DNA of 64,000 bases from Mactra quadrangularis (lineage: Eukaryota > Mollusca > Bivalvia > Venerida > Mactridae): positions 35,517,231 to 35,581,230 of the forward strand of contig CM046307.1 of the NCBI GenBank assembly GCA_025267735.1, given 5' to 3'. Shown here piece after piece: positions 27,680 to 40,505 of this stretch (position 1 is the first letter of the stretch; each line of letters begins with the position of its first letter). A program made the translations under genes and the position numbers. The notes under the pieces are model-generated. The model had not been told where the DNA came from and searched no databases. It saw only the letters and a list, made by a program, of their open reading frames with translations.

Positions 27680-30600
27680 AAAAGCAAGCACTACTTGAAA
27701 CAACAACAGCAACGACATATATTTAGAGCAAGCACTACTTGAAACAACAACAACAACGACATGTATTAAGAGCAAGCACTACTTGGAATGTTAAGAGCAA
27801 GCACCACTTGAAACAACAACAACAAGGACATATATTAGGAGCAAGCACTACTTGGAACAAAACAACAACGACATATATTAGGAGCAAGCACTACTTGGAA
27901 CAACAACATCAAGGACATATATTAGGAGCAAGCACTACTTGAAACAACAACAACAACGACATATATTTAAAGCAAGCACTACTTGCAACAACAACAACAA
28001 CGACATATATTAAGAGCAAGCACTACTTGAAACAACAACAACGACATATAGTAAGAGCAAGCACTACTTAAAACAACAACAACAACGACATATATAAAGA
28101 GCAAGCACTACTTGGAACAACAACCACAACGACATATTTTAAGAGCAAGCACTACTTGGAACAACAACAACAACGACATATATTAAGAGATGCACTACTT
28201 GGAATGTTAAGAGCAAGCACTACTTGAAACAACAACAACAACAAGGAAATATATTAGGAGCAAGCACTACTTGGAACAACAACAACAACGACATATATTA
28301 GGAGCAAGCACTACTTGGAACAACAACAACAACGACATATATTAAGAGCAAGCACTACTTACAACAACAACAACGACATATATTAAGAGCAAGCACTACT
28401 CGAAACAACAACAGCAACGACATATATTAAGAGCAAGCACTACTTGGAACAACAACAACAACGACATATATTAAGAGCATGCGCAACTTGAAACAACAAC
28501 AACAAGGACATATAATAGGAGCAAGCACTACTTGGAACAAAACAACAACGACATATATTAGGAGCAAGCACTACTTGAAACACCAACAACAACGACATAT
28601 ATTAAGAGCAAGCACTACTTGGAATGTTAAGAGCAAGCACTACATGAAACAACAACAACAAGGACATATATTAGGAGCAAGCACTACTTGGAACAACAAC
28701 AACAACATATAACGAGAGCAACCCTTCTTGAAACAACAACAACAACGACATATAATAAGAGCAGGCACTACATGAAACAACAACAACAACGACATATATT
28801 AAGAGCATGCACTACTTGGAACAACAACAACAATGACATATATTAGGAGCAAGCACTACATGAAACAACAACAACAAGGACATATATTAGGAGCAAGCAC
28901 TACTTGGAACAACAACAACAACATATAACGAGAGCAACCCTTCTTGAAACAACAACAACAACGACATATATTAAGAGCAAGCATAACTTGGAACAACAAC
29001 AACAACGACATATATTAAGAGCAAGCACTACTTGAAACAACAACAACAAGGACATATATTAGGAGCAAGCACTACTTGGAACAACAACAACAAGGACATC
29101 TATTAGGAGCAAGCACTACTTGGAATGTTAAGAGCAAGCACCATTTGAAACAACAACAACAAGGACATATATTAAGAGCAAGCACTACTTGGAATGTTAA
29201 GAGCAAGCACCACTTGAAACAACAACAACAAGGACATATATTAGGAGCAAGCATTAATTGGAACAAAACAACAACGACATATATTAGGAGCAAGCACTAC
29301 TTGAAACAACAACAACAACGACATATATTAAAAGCAAGCACTACTCGGAACAACAACAACAACGACATATATTAAGAGCAAGCACTACTTGGAACAATAA
29401 CAACGACATATATTAAGAGCAAGCACTACTTGGAACAACAAACACAACGACATATATTAAGAGCAAGCATTACTTGGAACAACAACCACAACGACATATA
29501 TTAAGAGCAAGCACTACTTGAAACAACAACAACGACATATATTAGGAGCAAGCACTACTTGGAACAACAACAACAACATATAACGAGAGCAACCCTTCTT
29601 GAAACAACAACAACAACGACATATATTAAGAGCAAGCACTACTTGGAATGTTAAGAGCAAGCACCACTTGAAACAACAACAACAAGGACACATATTAGGA
29701 GGAAGCACTACTTGAAATAACAACAACAACGACATACATTAAGAGCAAGCACTACTTGGAATGTTAAGAGCAAGCACTACTTGAAACAACAACAACAAGG
29801 ACATATATTAGGAGCAAGCACTACTTGGAACAACAACAACAACGACATATATTAGGAGCAAGAACTACTTGGAACAACAACAACGACATGTATTAAGAGC
29901 AAGCACTACTTGGAACAACAAACACAACGACATATATTAAGAGCAAGCATTACTTGGAACAACAACAACAACGACATATATTAAGAGCAAGCACTACTTG
30001 GAACAACAAACACAACGACATATATTAAGAGCAAGCATTACTTGGAACAACAACAACAACGACATATATTAAGAGCAAGCACTACTTGAAACAACAACAA
30101 CGACATATATTAAGAGCAAGCACTACTTAAAACAACAACAACAACGACATATATAAAGAGCAAGCACTACTTGGAACAACAACCACAACGACATATATTA
30201 AGAGCAAGCACTACTTGGAACAACAACAACAACGACATATATTAAGAGATGCACTACTTGGAATGTTAAGAGCAAGCACTACTTGAAACAACAACAAGGA
30301 GATATATTAGGAGTAAGCACTACTTGGAACAACAACAACAACGACATATATTTGGAGCAAGCACTACTTGGAACAACAACAACAACGACATATATTAAGA
30401 GCAAGCACTACTTACAACAACAACAACGACATATATTAAGAGCAAGCACTACTTAAAACAACAACAGCAACGACATATATTAAGAGCAAGCACTACTTGA
30501 AACAACAACAACAACGACATATATTAAGAGCAAGCACTACTTGGAATGTTAAGAGCAAGCACTACATGAAACAACAACAACAAGGACATATATTAGGAGC

Positions 30601-30740
30601 AAGCACTACTTGGAACAACAACAACAACATACAACGAGAACAACCCTTCTTGAAACAACAACAACAACGACATATATTAGGAGCAAGCACTACTTGGAAC
30701 AACAACAACAACGACATATATTAAGAGCAAGCACTACTTG
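27680..30740. repeat. Recent internal duplication, copy 1 (offset 4897 bp)
   Basis: This block of array reappears almost base-for-base at 32577-35637. I saw only scattered differences, for example G at 28051 against C at 32948 and T at 29144 against C at 34041. The left edge is gradual; the right edge is sharp, where 30741 continues with GAATGTTAAG but 35638 continues with an ACAACAAC unit. Confidence 0.85.
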
Positions 30741-32576
30741 GAATGTTAAGAGCAAGAACTACATGAAACAACAACAAGGACATATATTAGGAGCAAGCAC
30801 TACTTGGAACAACAACAACAACATATAACGAGAGCAACCCTTCTTGAAACAACAACAACAACGACATATATTAGGAGCAAGCACTACTTGAAACAACAAC
30901 AACAACAAGGAAATATATTAGGAGCAAGCACTACTTGGAACAACAACAACAACGACATATATTAAGAGCAAGCACTACTTGAAACAACAACAGCAACGAC
31001 ATATATTTAGAGCAAGCACTACTTGAAACAACAACAACAACGACATGTATTAAGAGCAAGCACTACTTGGAATGTTAAGAGCAAGCCCCACTTGAAACAA
31101 CAACAACAAGGACATATATTAGGAGCAAGCACTACTTGAAACAACAACAACAAGGACATATATTAGGAGCAAGCACTACTTGAAACAACAACAACAACGA
31201 CATATATTAAAAGCAAGCACTACTTGCAACAACAACAACAACGACATATATTAAGAGCAAGCACTACTTGGAACAACAACAACAACGACATATATTAAGA
31301 GCAAGCACAAATTGGAATGTTAAGAGCAAGCACTACTTGAAACAACAACAACAACGACATATATTAGGAGCAAGCACTAGTTGGAACAACAACAACAACG
31401 ACATATATTAAGAGCAAGCATTACTTGGAACAACAACAACAACGACATATATTAAGAGCAAGCACTACTTGAAACAACAACAACAACAACATATATTAAG
31501 AGCAAGCACTACTTGAAACAACAACAACAAGGACACATATTAGGAGCAAGCACTACTTAGAACAATAACAACGACATTTATTAAGAGCAAGCACTACTTG
31601 GAACAACAACCACAACGACATATATTAAGAGCAAGCACTACTTGGAATGTTAAGAGCAAGCACTACTTGAAACAACAACAACAACGACATATATTAAGAG
31701 CAAGCACTACTTTAAACAACATCAACAACGACATATATTAAGAGCAAGCACTACTTGGAACAACAACAACAACGACATATATTAAGAGCAAGCACTAATT
31801 GAACCAACAACAACAACGACATATATTAAGTGCAAGCACTACTTAGATCAACAACTACAACGACATATAATAAGAGCAAGCACTACTTGGAATGTTAAGA
31901 GCAAGCACTACTTGGAACAACAACAACAACAACGACATATATTAACAGAAAGCACTACTTAGAACAACAACAACAACGACATATATTAAGAGCAAGCACT
32001 ACTTGGAACAACAACAACAATGACATATATTAGGAGCAAGCACTACATGAAACAACAACAACAAGGACCTATATTAGGAGCAAGCACTACTTGGAACAAC
32101 AACAACAACATATAACGAGAGCAACCCTTCTTGAAACAACAACAACAACGACATATAATAAGAGCAAGCACTACATGAATCAACAACAACAACGACATAT
32201 ATTAAGAGCAAGCACTACTTGGAACAACAACAACAATGACATATATTAGGAGCAAGCACTACATGAAACAACAACAACAAGGACATATATTAGAAGCAAG
32301 CACTACTTGGAACAACAACCACAACGACATATATTAAGAGCAAGCACTACTTGGAATGTTAAGAGCAAGAACTACATGAAACAACAACAAGGACATATAT
32401 TAGGAGCAAGCACTACTTGGAACAACAACAACAACATATAACGAGAGCAACCCTTCTTGAAACAACAACAACAACGACATATATTAGGAGCAAGCACTAC
32501 TTGAAACAACAACAACAACAAGGAAATATATTAGGAGCAAGCACTACTTGGAACAACAACAACAACGACATATATT

Positions 32577-35500
32577 AAGAGCAAGCACTACTTGAAACAA
32601 CAACAGCAACGACATATATTTAGAGCAAGCACTACTTGAAACAACAACAACAACGACATGTATTAAGAGCAAGCACTACTTGGAATGTTAAGAGCAAGCA
32701 CCACTTGAAACAACAACAACAAGGACATATATTAGGAGCAAGCACTACTTGGAACAAAACAACAACGACATATATTAGGAGCAAGCACTACTTGGAACAA
32801 CAACATCAAGGACATATATTAGGAGCAAGCACTACTTGAAACAACAACAACAACGACATATATTTAAAGCAAGCACTACTTGCAACAACAACAACAACGA
32901 CATATATTAAGAGCAAGCACTACTTGAAACAACAACAACGACATATACTAAGAGCAAGCACTACTTAAAACAACAACAACAACGACATATATAAAGAGCA
33001 AGCACTACTTGGAACAACAACCACAACGACATATTTTAAGAGCAAGCACTACTTGGAACAACAACAACAACGACATATATTAAGAGATGCACTACTTGGA
33101 ATGTTAAGAGCAAGCACTACTTGAAACAACAACAACAACAAGGAAATATATTAGGAGCAAGCACTACTTGGAACAACAACAACAACGACATATATTAGGA
33201 GCAAGCACTACTTGGAACAACAACAACAACGACATATATTAAGAGCAAGCACTACTTACAACAACAACAACGACATATATTAAGAGCAAGCACTACTCGA
33301 AACAACAACAGCAACGACATATATTAAGAGCAAGCACTACTTGGAACAACAACAACAACGACATATATTAAGAGCATGCGCAACTTGAAACAACAACAAC
33401 AAGGACATATAATAGGAGCAAGCACTACTTGGAACAAAACAACAACGACATATATTAGGAGCAAGCACTACTTGAAACACCAACAACAACGACATATATT
33501 AAGAGCAAGCACTACTTGGAATGTTAAGAGCAAGCACTACATGAAACAACAACAACAAGGACATATATTAGGAGCAAGCACTACTTGGAACAACAACAAC
33601 AACATATAACGAGAGCAACCCTTCTTGAAACAACAACAACAACGACATATAATAAGAGCAGGCACTACATGAAACAACAACAACAACGACATATATTAAG
33701 AGCATGCACTACTTGGAACAACAACAACAATGACATATATTAGGAGCAAGCACTACATGAAACAACAACAACAAGGACATATATTAGGAGCAAGCACTAC
33801 TTGGAACAACAACAACAACATATAACGAGAGCAACCCTTCTTGAAACAACAACAACAACGACATATATTAAGAGCAAGCATAACTTGGAACAACAACAAC
33901 AACGACATATATTAAGAGCAAGCACTACTTGAAACAACAACAACAAGGACATATATTAGGAGCAAGCACTACTTGGAACAACAACAACAAGGACATCTAT
34001 TAGGAGCAAGCACTACTTGGAATGTTAAGAGCAAGCACCACTTGAAACAACAACAACAAGGACATATATTAAGAGCAAGCACTACTTGGAATGTTAAGAG
34101 CAAGCACCACTTGAAACAACAACAACAAGGACATATATTAGGAGCAAGCATTAATTGGAACAAAACAACAACGACATATATTAGGAGCAAGCACTACTTG
34201 AAACAACAACAACAACGACATATATTAAAAGCAAGCACTACTCGGAACAACAACAACAACGACATATATTAAGAGCAAGCACTACTTGGAACAATAACAA
34301 CGACATATATTAAGAGCAAGCACTACTTGGAACAACAAACACAACGACATATATTAAGAGCAAGCATTACTTGGAACAACAACCACAACGACATATATTA
34401 AGAGCAAGCACTACTTGAAACAACAACAACGACATATATTAGGAGCAAGCACTACTTGGAACAACAACAACAACATATAACGAGAGCAACCCTTCTTGAA
34501 ACAACAACAACAACGACATATATTAAGAGCAAGCACTACTTGGAATGTTAAGAGCAAGCACCACTTGAAACAACAACAACAAGGACACATATTAGGAGGA
34601 AGCACTACTTGAAATAACAACAACAACGACATACATTAAGAGCAAGCACTACTTGGAATGTTAAGAGCAAGCACTACTTGAAACAACAACAACAAGGACA
34701 TATATTAGGAGCAAGCACTACTTGGAACAACAACAACAACGACATATATTAGGAGCAAGAACTACTTGGAACAACAACAACGACATGTATTAAGAGCAAG
34801 CACTACTTGGAACAACAAACACAACGACATATATTAAGAGCAAGCATTACTTGGAACAACAACAACAACGACATATATTAAGAGCAAGCACTACTTGGAA
34901 CAACAAACACAACGACATATATTAAGAGCAAGCATTACTTGGAACAACAACAACAACGACATATATTAAGAGCAAGCACTACTTGAAACAACAACAACGA
35001 CATATATTAAGAGCAAGCACTACTTAAAACAACAACAACAACGACATATATAAAGAGCAAGCACTACTTGGAACAACAACCACAACGACATATATTAAGA
35101 GCAAGCACTACTTGGAACAACAACAACAACGACATATATTAAGAGATGCACTACTTGGAATGTTAAGAGCAAGCACTACTTGAAACAACAACAAGGAGAT
35201 ATATTAGGAGTAAGCACTACTTGGAACAACAACAACAACGACATATATTTGGAGCAAGCACTACTTGGAACAACAACAACAACGACATATATTAAGAGCA
35301 AGCACTACTTACAACAACAACAACGACATATATTAAGAGCAAGCACTACTTAAAACAACAACAGCAACGACATATATTAAGAGCAAGCACTACTTGAAAC
35401 AACAACAACAACGACATATATTAAGAGCAAGCACTACTTGGAATGTTAAGAGCAAGCACTACATGAAACAACAACAACAAGGACATATATTAGGAGCAAG

Positions 35501-35637
35501 CACTACTTGGAACAACAACAACAACATACAACGAGAACAACCCTTCTTGAAACAACAACAACAACGACATATATTAGGAGCAAGCACTACTTGGAACAAC
35601 AACAACAACGACATATATTAAGAGCAAGCACTACTTA
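32577..35637. repeat. Recent internal duplication, copy 2 (offset 4897 bp)
   Basis: Second copy of 27680-30740. Immediately upstream, 32351-32703 instead matches 30738-31090 at an offset of 1613 bp, so copy 2 is joined to a second, independent duplication. Confidence 0.85.
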
Positions 35638-36570
35638 CAACAACAACAACGACATATATTAAGAGCAAGCACTACTTGAAACACCAACAGCAACGACATA
35701 TATTAAGAGCAAGCACTACTTGAAACAACAACAACAACGACATTTATTAAGAGCAAGCACTACTTGAAACAACAACAACAACGACATGTATTAAGAGCAA
35801 GCACTACTTGGAATGTTAAGAGCAAGCATTACTTGAAACAACAACAACAACGACATATATTAAGAGCAAGCACTACTTGGAACAACAACAACAACGACAT
35901 ATATTAAGAGCAAGCACTACTTGGAACAACAACAACAACGACATATATTAAGAGCATGCACAACTTGGAATGTTAAGAGCAAGCACTACTTGAAACAACA
36001 ACAGCAACGACATATATTAGGAGCAAGCACTACTTGAAACAACAACAACAACGACATATATTAAGAGCAAGCATTACTTGGAACAACAACAACAACGACA
36101 TATATTAAGAGCAAGCACTACTTGAAACAACAACAACAACAACATTTATTAAGAGCAAGCACTACTTGAAACAACAACAACAACAACATATATTAGGAGC
36201 AAGCACTACTTGGAACAATAACAACGACATATATTAAGAGCAAGCACTACTTGGAACAACAACCACAACGACATATATTAAGAGCAAGCACTACTTGGAA
36301 CAACAACAACAACGACATATATTAAGAGATGCACTACTTGGAATGTTAAGAGCAAGCACTACTTGAAACAACAACAACAACGACATATGTTAAGAGCAAG
36401 CACTACTTGGAACAACAACAACAATGACATATATTAAGAGCAAGCATTACTTGGAACAACAACAACAACGACATATATTAAGAGCAAGCACTACTTGGAA
36501 CAACAGCAAGAACAACTTGTTACAAGAACAACAATTACATGTAACAATTGCACTTACTTGTAACTTTTAA

Positions 36571-36843
36571 ACTTGTTGAATATCAGCAGGCCAAAGCATA
36601 CAATCCACGCGTAATGGGGCAACAAACTTCTCAAAGACAAAAAGTCCGAGTTGACTTGTTGAATATAAGCAGGCCAAAGTATACAATCCACGCGTAATGG
36701 GGCAACAAACATCTCAAGGACAAAATGTCCGAGTTGACTTGTTGAATATAAGCAGGCCAAAGTATACAATCCACGCGTAATGGGGCAACAAACATCTCAA
36801 GGACAAATGTCCGAGACGACTTGTTGAATATAAGCAGGCCAAA
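36571..36843. repeat. 83 bp minisatellite, about 3.3 copies
   Basis: Units start with ACTTGTTGAATAT at 36571, 36654, 36737 and 36819 (spacings 83, 83, 82). Each holds AGCAGGCCAAAG, ATCCACGCGTAATGGGGC and AACAAACATCTC. The fourth is partial and breaks at GGCCAAATTGG. Minus-strand frames of 71 and 116 codons crossing it are repeat shadows. It starts only about 30 bp after the giant array ends but is unrelated in sequence. Confidence 0.9.
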
Positions 36844-37624
36844 TTGGATCAAGTTCATAATGTGGAATATTCTGTGATTCCTTGAATGGTTGCAGGAAGA
36901 ATCATATTGTAGCATAGACCAGCTTCTTGGCAAACATGAATGATGATTCTGTAGATCCAAACATTCTGAAATGATACACATGCAAGCTTTTTTAATACTG
37001 GTTATTCATAATTACTACAAAAAAAAACTTGGATAGTCACTGTTACAATATTTACATTTTGATTGAAATTACTGGAATTGTGTTAAGACATGTCCAAAGA
37101 CAAGTGGATCCGAGATCATAATCAAATGTTCATAAAGAAAGTGATGGTTAAGGTTCCTGTCAAGTCTTGATTTGCAGAACAATGGTAAAAAGAAAATGCT
37201 CTCCTTCTGCCACGCTTCTATCATGGGCAAAATGATCCTTAAAACATACGAAGTGATGCTGGTAAATAATTCGGATGAAATTAATTAACAAAATATGCAT
37301 TTACAAAATTGATGCTGTATAAATTAAAAATACTGAAAAAATTAATATTGTTTCAACATAAATTCACATCAAATGTTTACGGTACTCGCTAGTTCATATC
37401 CAACAATTTATTACATTAATACATTTATACACAAAACTAAGGCATAATGAATATAATAAAGTAGAAGAAGGAACAGGGTCGCGAAAACTCATCACAGCTG
37501 CATTGGTCAATGTTTTTTTCATTGACTAAGTTTTTTTTAATGTTCATGTAATAAAAAAGCAGTAATTCTTTGATGGAACATAAATGAACTGTACTGTGAA
37601 GTATTTGATGTGCACTTCTGTGGA
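36844..37624. other. AT-rich spacer, nothing recognised
   Basis: No repeat or coding signal seen between the 83 bp minisatellite and the duplicated region. Confidence 0.45.
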
Positions 37625-37796
37625 AAAAATACCAATATCATTTTAGTAATTTCTTTTATATAGCATCAATTTTGCCAAATACTATTTTGTCCATTGATGA
37701 CTACCATCACATTGTAGGTTTTTTAAGGAACATTTTTATGTAAAATCACTTCTCTTGATGTAATGTTGACACAATTAGAGCAATGCTTTTTTCATC

Positions 37797-38000
37797 TATT
37801 GCACAAGAAGCAATAGTAGGTCTGTTCAAATCACTGTCGAAGACAGGGCAGGGTATAAGATCAGACATGGCGGTCGGACGTCCACTTTGTCTTCATATAA
37901 CTTTGTCACCTAAATGCAGGATGACTTAACTTTTTATACATGTACATCGCCGTACCAGGAAGCACAGAGCTGAAATACTGTAGCAGTCTACGAAGTTAGG
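37797..38000 (-). pseudogene. Duplicated possible exon remnant, copy A
   Basis: The minus strand can be read as RPTAMSD, CPVF and DLNRPTIASC, matching the frame of copy B (39057-39260). A 2 bp deletion relative to copy B (AAGTTAAGTC versus AAGTTACCAGTC) and an in-frame TGA break it. Over the last 21 or so codons many differences from copy B are synonymous on this strand (TGC/TGT, CCT/CCC, AAC/AAT, AGA/AGG, CCT/CCA, ATT/ATC), suggesting it was once translated. I do not recognise the protein. Confidence 0.3.
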
Positions 38001-38579
38001 ATATGAATGTGGTTGTCCGAACATATCTTAAGAACAAGCACTATATATCATTTGCAGAATTTGGTTGTCCGAAGTTAGGTTAGGGTTATGTTTTTGCCAC
38101 GCTAAGGCCAGTACTCGTTTACTCCTGCATAAATCGAAAGCATTTTACTCGACAGTGCCTGCTTTCCTTAATCATATTTGATATAATAATGGAATTGTTT
38201 GAAAGTCGTTGAAAGCTATCTTACTCGAATATACATCGACAATTTAAAGGCTGATAAAGGCTTAACCAGACTGATATCTGGCAGAAAAAACGCAATTTAA
38301 AAATCATGGTGATATTGACTCTCTGTCCAGTGACCTCATAACCCAAAGAGGCGAGACTGCAACTGGCTGAGTTAACCCTTTGTAACGTTTGTACATACTA
38401 TTATATTTTGTCATACCTTTTATTTCCATCCCTATGGAAAAAATAACTTGTGAGACCAGTGTTGGTTCATTTATGATGAAAACTACGGTGATTGGATGCT
38501 CATTGATCACCATACATAATTGTATCTGAAAAAAAGTAAACTATTTAAGTTAAACACTAGTATGATATGGAATCAAGTA

Positions 38580-38762
38580 TTGTTAAATTTTATTCAGCTG
38601 TAAGTGGCGCATACATTAACCATCCTTATTGACATAATTATACAGTGTAGATGTATACGGATAACTAGTTTATCTCGATAGTGAGTACGGAAGTACTGCA
38701 GTAAGTATTTAAATCAGCGGGGTTATTGAATACGCCACTGACAATGGAATACAATTTAACAA
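38580..38762. mobile_element. Foldback element, about 180 bp, copy in A
   Basis: Arms of about 40 bp are inverted copies: TTCAGCTGTAAGTGGCGCAT on the left against the complement of CGCCACTGACAATGGAAT on the right, with TTAAC/GTTAA and the AACC..GCGGGGTTA core. The related copy at 40305-40470 lies at the same place in copy B, so it predates the duplication. Half-copies of the same end occur at 38827-38865 and 40870-40915. Confidence 0.7.
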
Positions 38763-39056
38763 TAACCCAATACGCACTATCGACAAAAATAGTTATGAAC
38801 ACTATTAAACGATCAAACGTCGAGAATGTAAATTAGCGGGGTTAATGTGTACACCAATTTTATGTTGACAACAATTCTGTTGTAAAAATTAGTAATAATT
38901 TCTGTAATTCCATTTATACAGCTTCTGTTTGGCAAACTGCTATTTAGTTAAATATTTTCATCTCCATTGATGACCAGCATCACTTTTAATGTGTCTTCAG
39001 GAACATTTCGATGAAAAATTACTACTCTTGATAGGAGTGTGACACAGGGCATTGTT

Positions 39057-39260
39057 TTATTCGACTAATGTACAAGCAGCGATAGTTGGCCTATTCAAAT
39101 CACCTTTGAAGACGGGACAGGTTATAATGTCACTCATGGCTGTCGGACATCTCCTTCGTCCTAATATAACTTTGTCATCTAAAAGCAGAATGACTGGTAA
39201 CTTCTTATACATGTGCATCGCCGTACCAGGAAGCACAGAGCTGAAATATTGTAATTCCAC
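39057..39260 (-). pseudogene. Duplicated possible exon remnant, copy B
   Basis: Open for 67 codons on the minus strand (also on the plus strand). Minus-strand segments include SSVLPGTAMHMYKKLPVILL and CPTAMSDIITCPVF, then DLNRPTIAACT. Comparison with copy A favours the minus strand as the once-coding one. No domain is recognised and there are no clear splice borders, so this may be an old exon, a transposon fragment or chance. Confidence 0.3.
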
Positions 39261-39334
39261 CTAGTGCAGCTGTCGGGTTATTTCACTTATTTTATTTTAA
39301 TAGTACGTGTATATCTTTTAATAAAGGTTAGGGT

Positions 39335-39710
39335 TACAGTATCCACCAATAGTATGGAGACATTTTCACTTTGTATGCCTACTGAAGAACTTTTATCAAA
39401 AAATTGATAACTGTTTATTTTGAAATGCTTTTTAGCTTTGCTTTATAGTTTGGTTGTCATTATATTTATAGCTTAGGCTGCAAAAATAGCATAGAAACTA
39501 TGTTGTAAAAATAATTACAATAAACACAGTTTTGGAGGCATTGGGGTGTCAGATGCTGAATATTATACATGTGCTGCATAAATGAAATTTGTTAACATAT
39601 TATCACAAACCATACTAAAATGTATTAAAAAATAATGATTCTAAAAAAATCATCAAAATCAAGAATTGTAGTCAATTTCTTTTGTTTCCAAACTTTTGGT
39701 GGGTACTGTA
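39335..39710. mobile_element. MITE-2 (Tc1/mariner-like), copy 1
   Basis: Borders are TA-CAGTATCCACCAATAGTATG at the left and CAAACTTTTGGTGGGTACTG-TA at the right: imperfect 25 bp inverted repeats inside a TA target duplication. Copy A of the surrounding duplication retains the unoccupied site (GTTAGGGTTATG at 38081-38090), so the borders are proven by comparison. The 372 bp interior is AT-rich and non-coding. A second copy is at 44191-44556. TA target and CAGT-type ends indicate Tc1/mariner. Confidence 0.92.
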
Positions 39711-40304
39711 TGTTCTTGCCAAGCTAAGGCATCATACTTAGATATATGGAATACTCCGGGTGTTCTTGTTTAACTTTTATTTTATGTCGTTTATAAAAAA
39801 CTTTTTCATAAATTATGTACGGCGACTTAACTTAAGCAAGTACCTGGAATTACCAGGAAACTATTACCAGTGCTCGCTTACTCCGGCATAAATCGAAAGC
39901 ATTTATCCCCCGACAGTGTCTGTTTTCTTAAATATCTTTGATATTATAATGGTACAGTTCGAAAGTCGTTGAAAGCTATCTTACACTCTGCTGATAATGG
40001 GTCTTCCAGACTTTTATCTGGCAGAAAATTTAGATATCATGGTGACCTTGATTCTCTGTCCAATGACCTCATAATCGGAAGAGGCGGGTCTTCTACTGGA
40101 CATGTCAACCCCCTCTAACTGTAGTACATATTGTTAAATTGTCATACCTTATTTTTTTCATATCCTTTGATAAATTATATGTGAGACAATTCGTCCTTCA
40201 TTTATAATGAACACTGTGATGATTGGATGTACATTGACCATAATTGTTTCTGAAAAACAAAAGCAACATATATTAAGTTTAAGACTATAAAATCAAGGCA
40301 AATA

Positions 40305-40470
40305 CCGTATTTTATTCAACTGTCAGTGGCGCATATACATTAACCCCGCTTATTTACATGTACATGTACACGGAAACTAGTTTATTGATAGTGAGAACGG
40401 AAGTGCTGCAGTTAGTATTTAAATCAGCAGGGTAATGTATGCGCCACTGACAATGGAATACAATTTAACA
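40305..40470. mobile_element. Foldback element, copy in B
   Basis: Positional counterpart of 38580-38762. The arms are better conserved here: TCAACTGTCAGTGGCGCATA on the left against GCGCCACTGACAATGGAA on the right, with CATTAACCCCGCT / AGCAGGGTAATG inside. Confidence 0.7.
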
Positions 40471-40505
40471 ATACCCCAGTACGCACTATCGACAAAAATA
40501 GTTAT

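Larger units (their letters stand above)
12561..36545. repeat. Giant minisatellite, homogeneous 44 bp part
   Basis: The dominant unit is 44 bp: AAGAGCAAGCACTACTTGG, then AACAACAACAACAAC, then GACATATATT (example starts 12733 and 12777). A 25 bp short unit, in which the CAA run is replaced by AATGTT, is interspersed (for example starts 12821 and 12846). Span and unit size imply roughly 500-600 units. Marked variants such as GAGAGCAACCCTTCTTG, GACATTTATTAAG and CGACATGTATT recur in fixed neighbour order. Because 44 is not a multiple of three, every frame shifts at each unit and no long protein is possible. The array ends sharply at about 36,500-36,545. No transposon interrupts this 24 kb. Confidence 0.95.
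37625..38820. repeat. Tandem segmental duplication, copy A
   Basis: Diverged but collinear with 38880-40505. Shared blocks in order: CCATTGATGACYAGCATCAC-like start, GCCGTACCAGGAAGCACAGA, ATAAATCGAAAGCATTTA, GAAAGTCGTTGAAAGCTATC, CCAGTGACCTCATAA, ATTGGATG and an inverted-repeat element. Copy A lacks the MITE found in copy B and keeps the uninterrupted target TA at 38087-38088. Confidence 0.85.
38880..40505. repeat. Tandem segmental duplication, copy B
   Basis: Second, slightly longer copy of 37625-38820. The extra length is the MITE at 39335-39710 plus about 150 bp following it (39720-39865) that has no counterpart in copy A. Left of the MITE the offset to copy A is about 1255 bp, right of it about 1760 bp. 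Confidence 0.85.

Noticed and set aside
13924..36000. Many Gln/Asn/Thr-rich frames (plus) and Cys/Leu/Val-rich frames (minus) of 60-100 codons
   Set aside because: They are translations of the 44/25 bp minisatellite, shift frame from unit to unit, and occur on both strands of the same DNA. No start, splice or conservation evidence.
5378..36545. CRISPR-like array of regularly spaced repeats
   Set aside because: Units are contiguous tandem repeats with no unique spacers, no leader and no cas genes, and the window is plainly eukaryotic.
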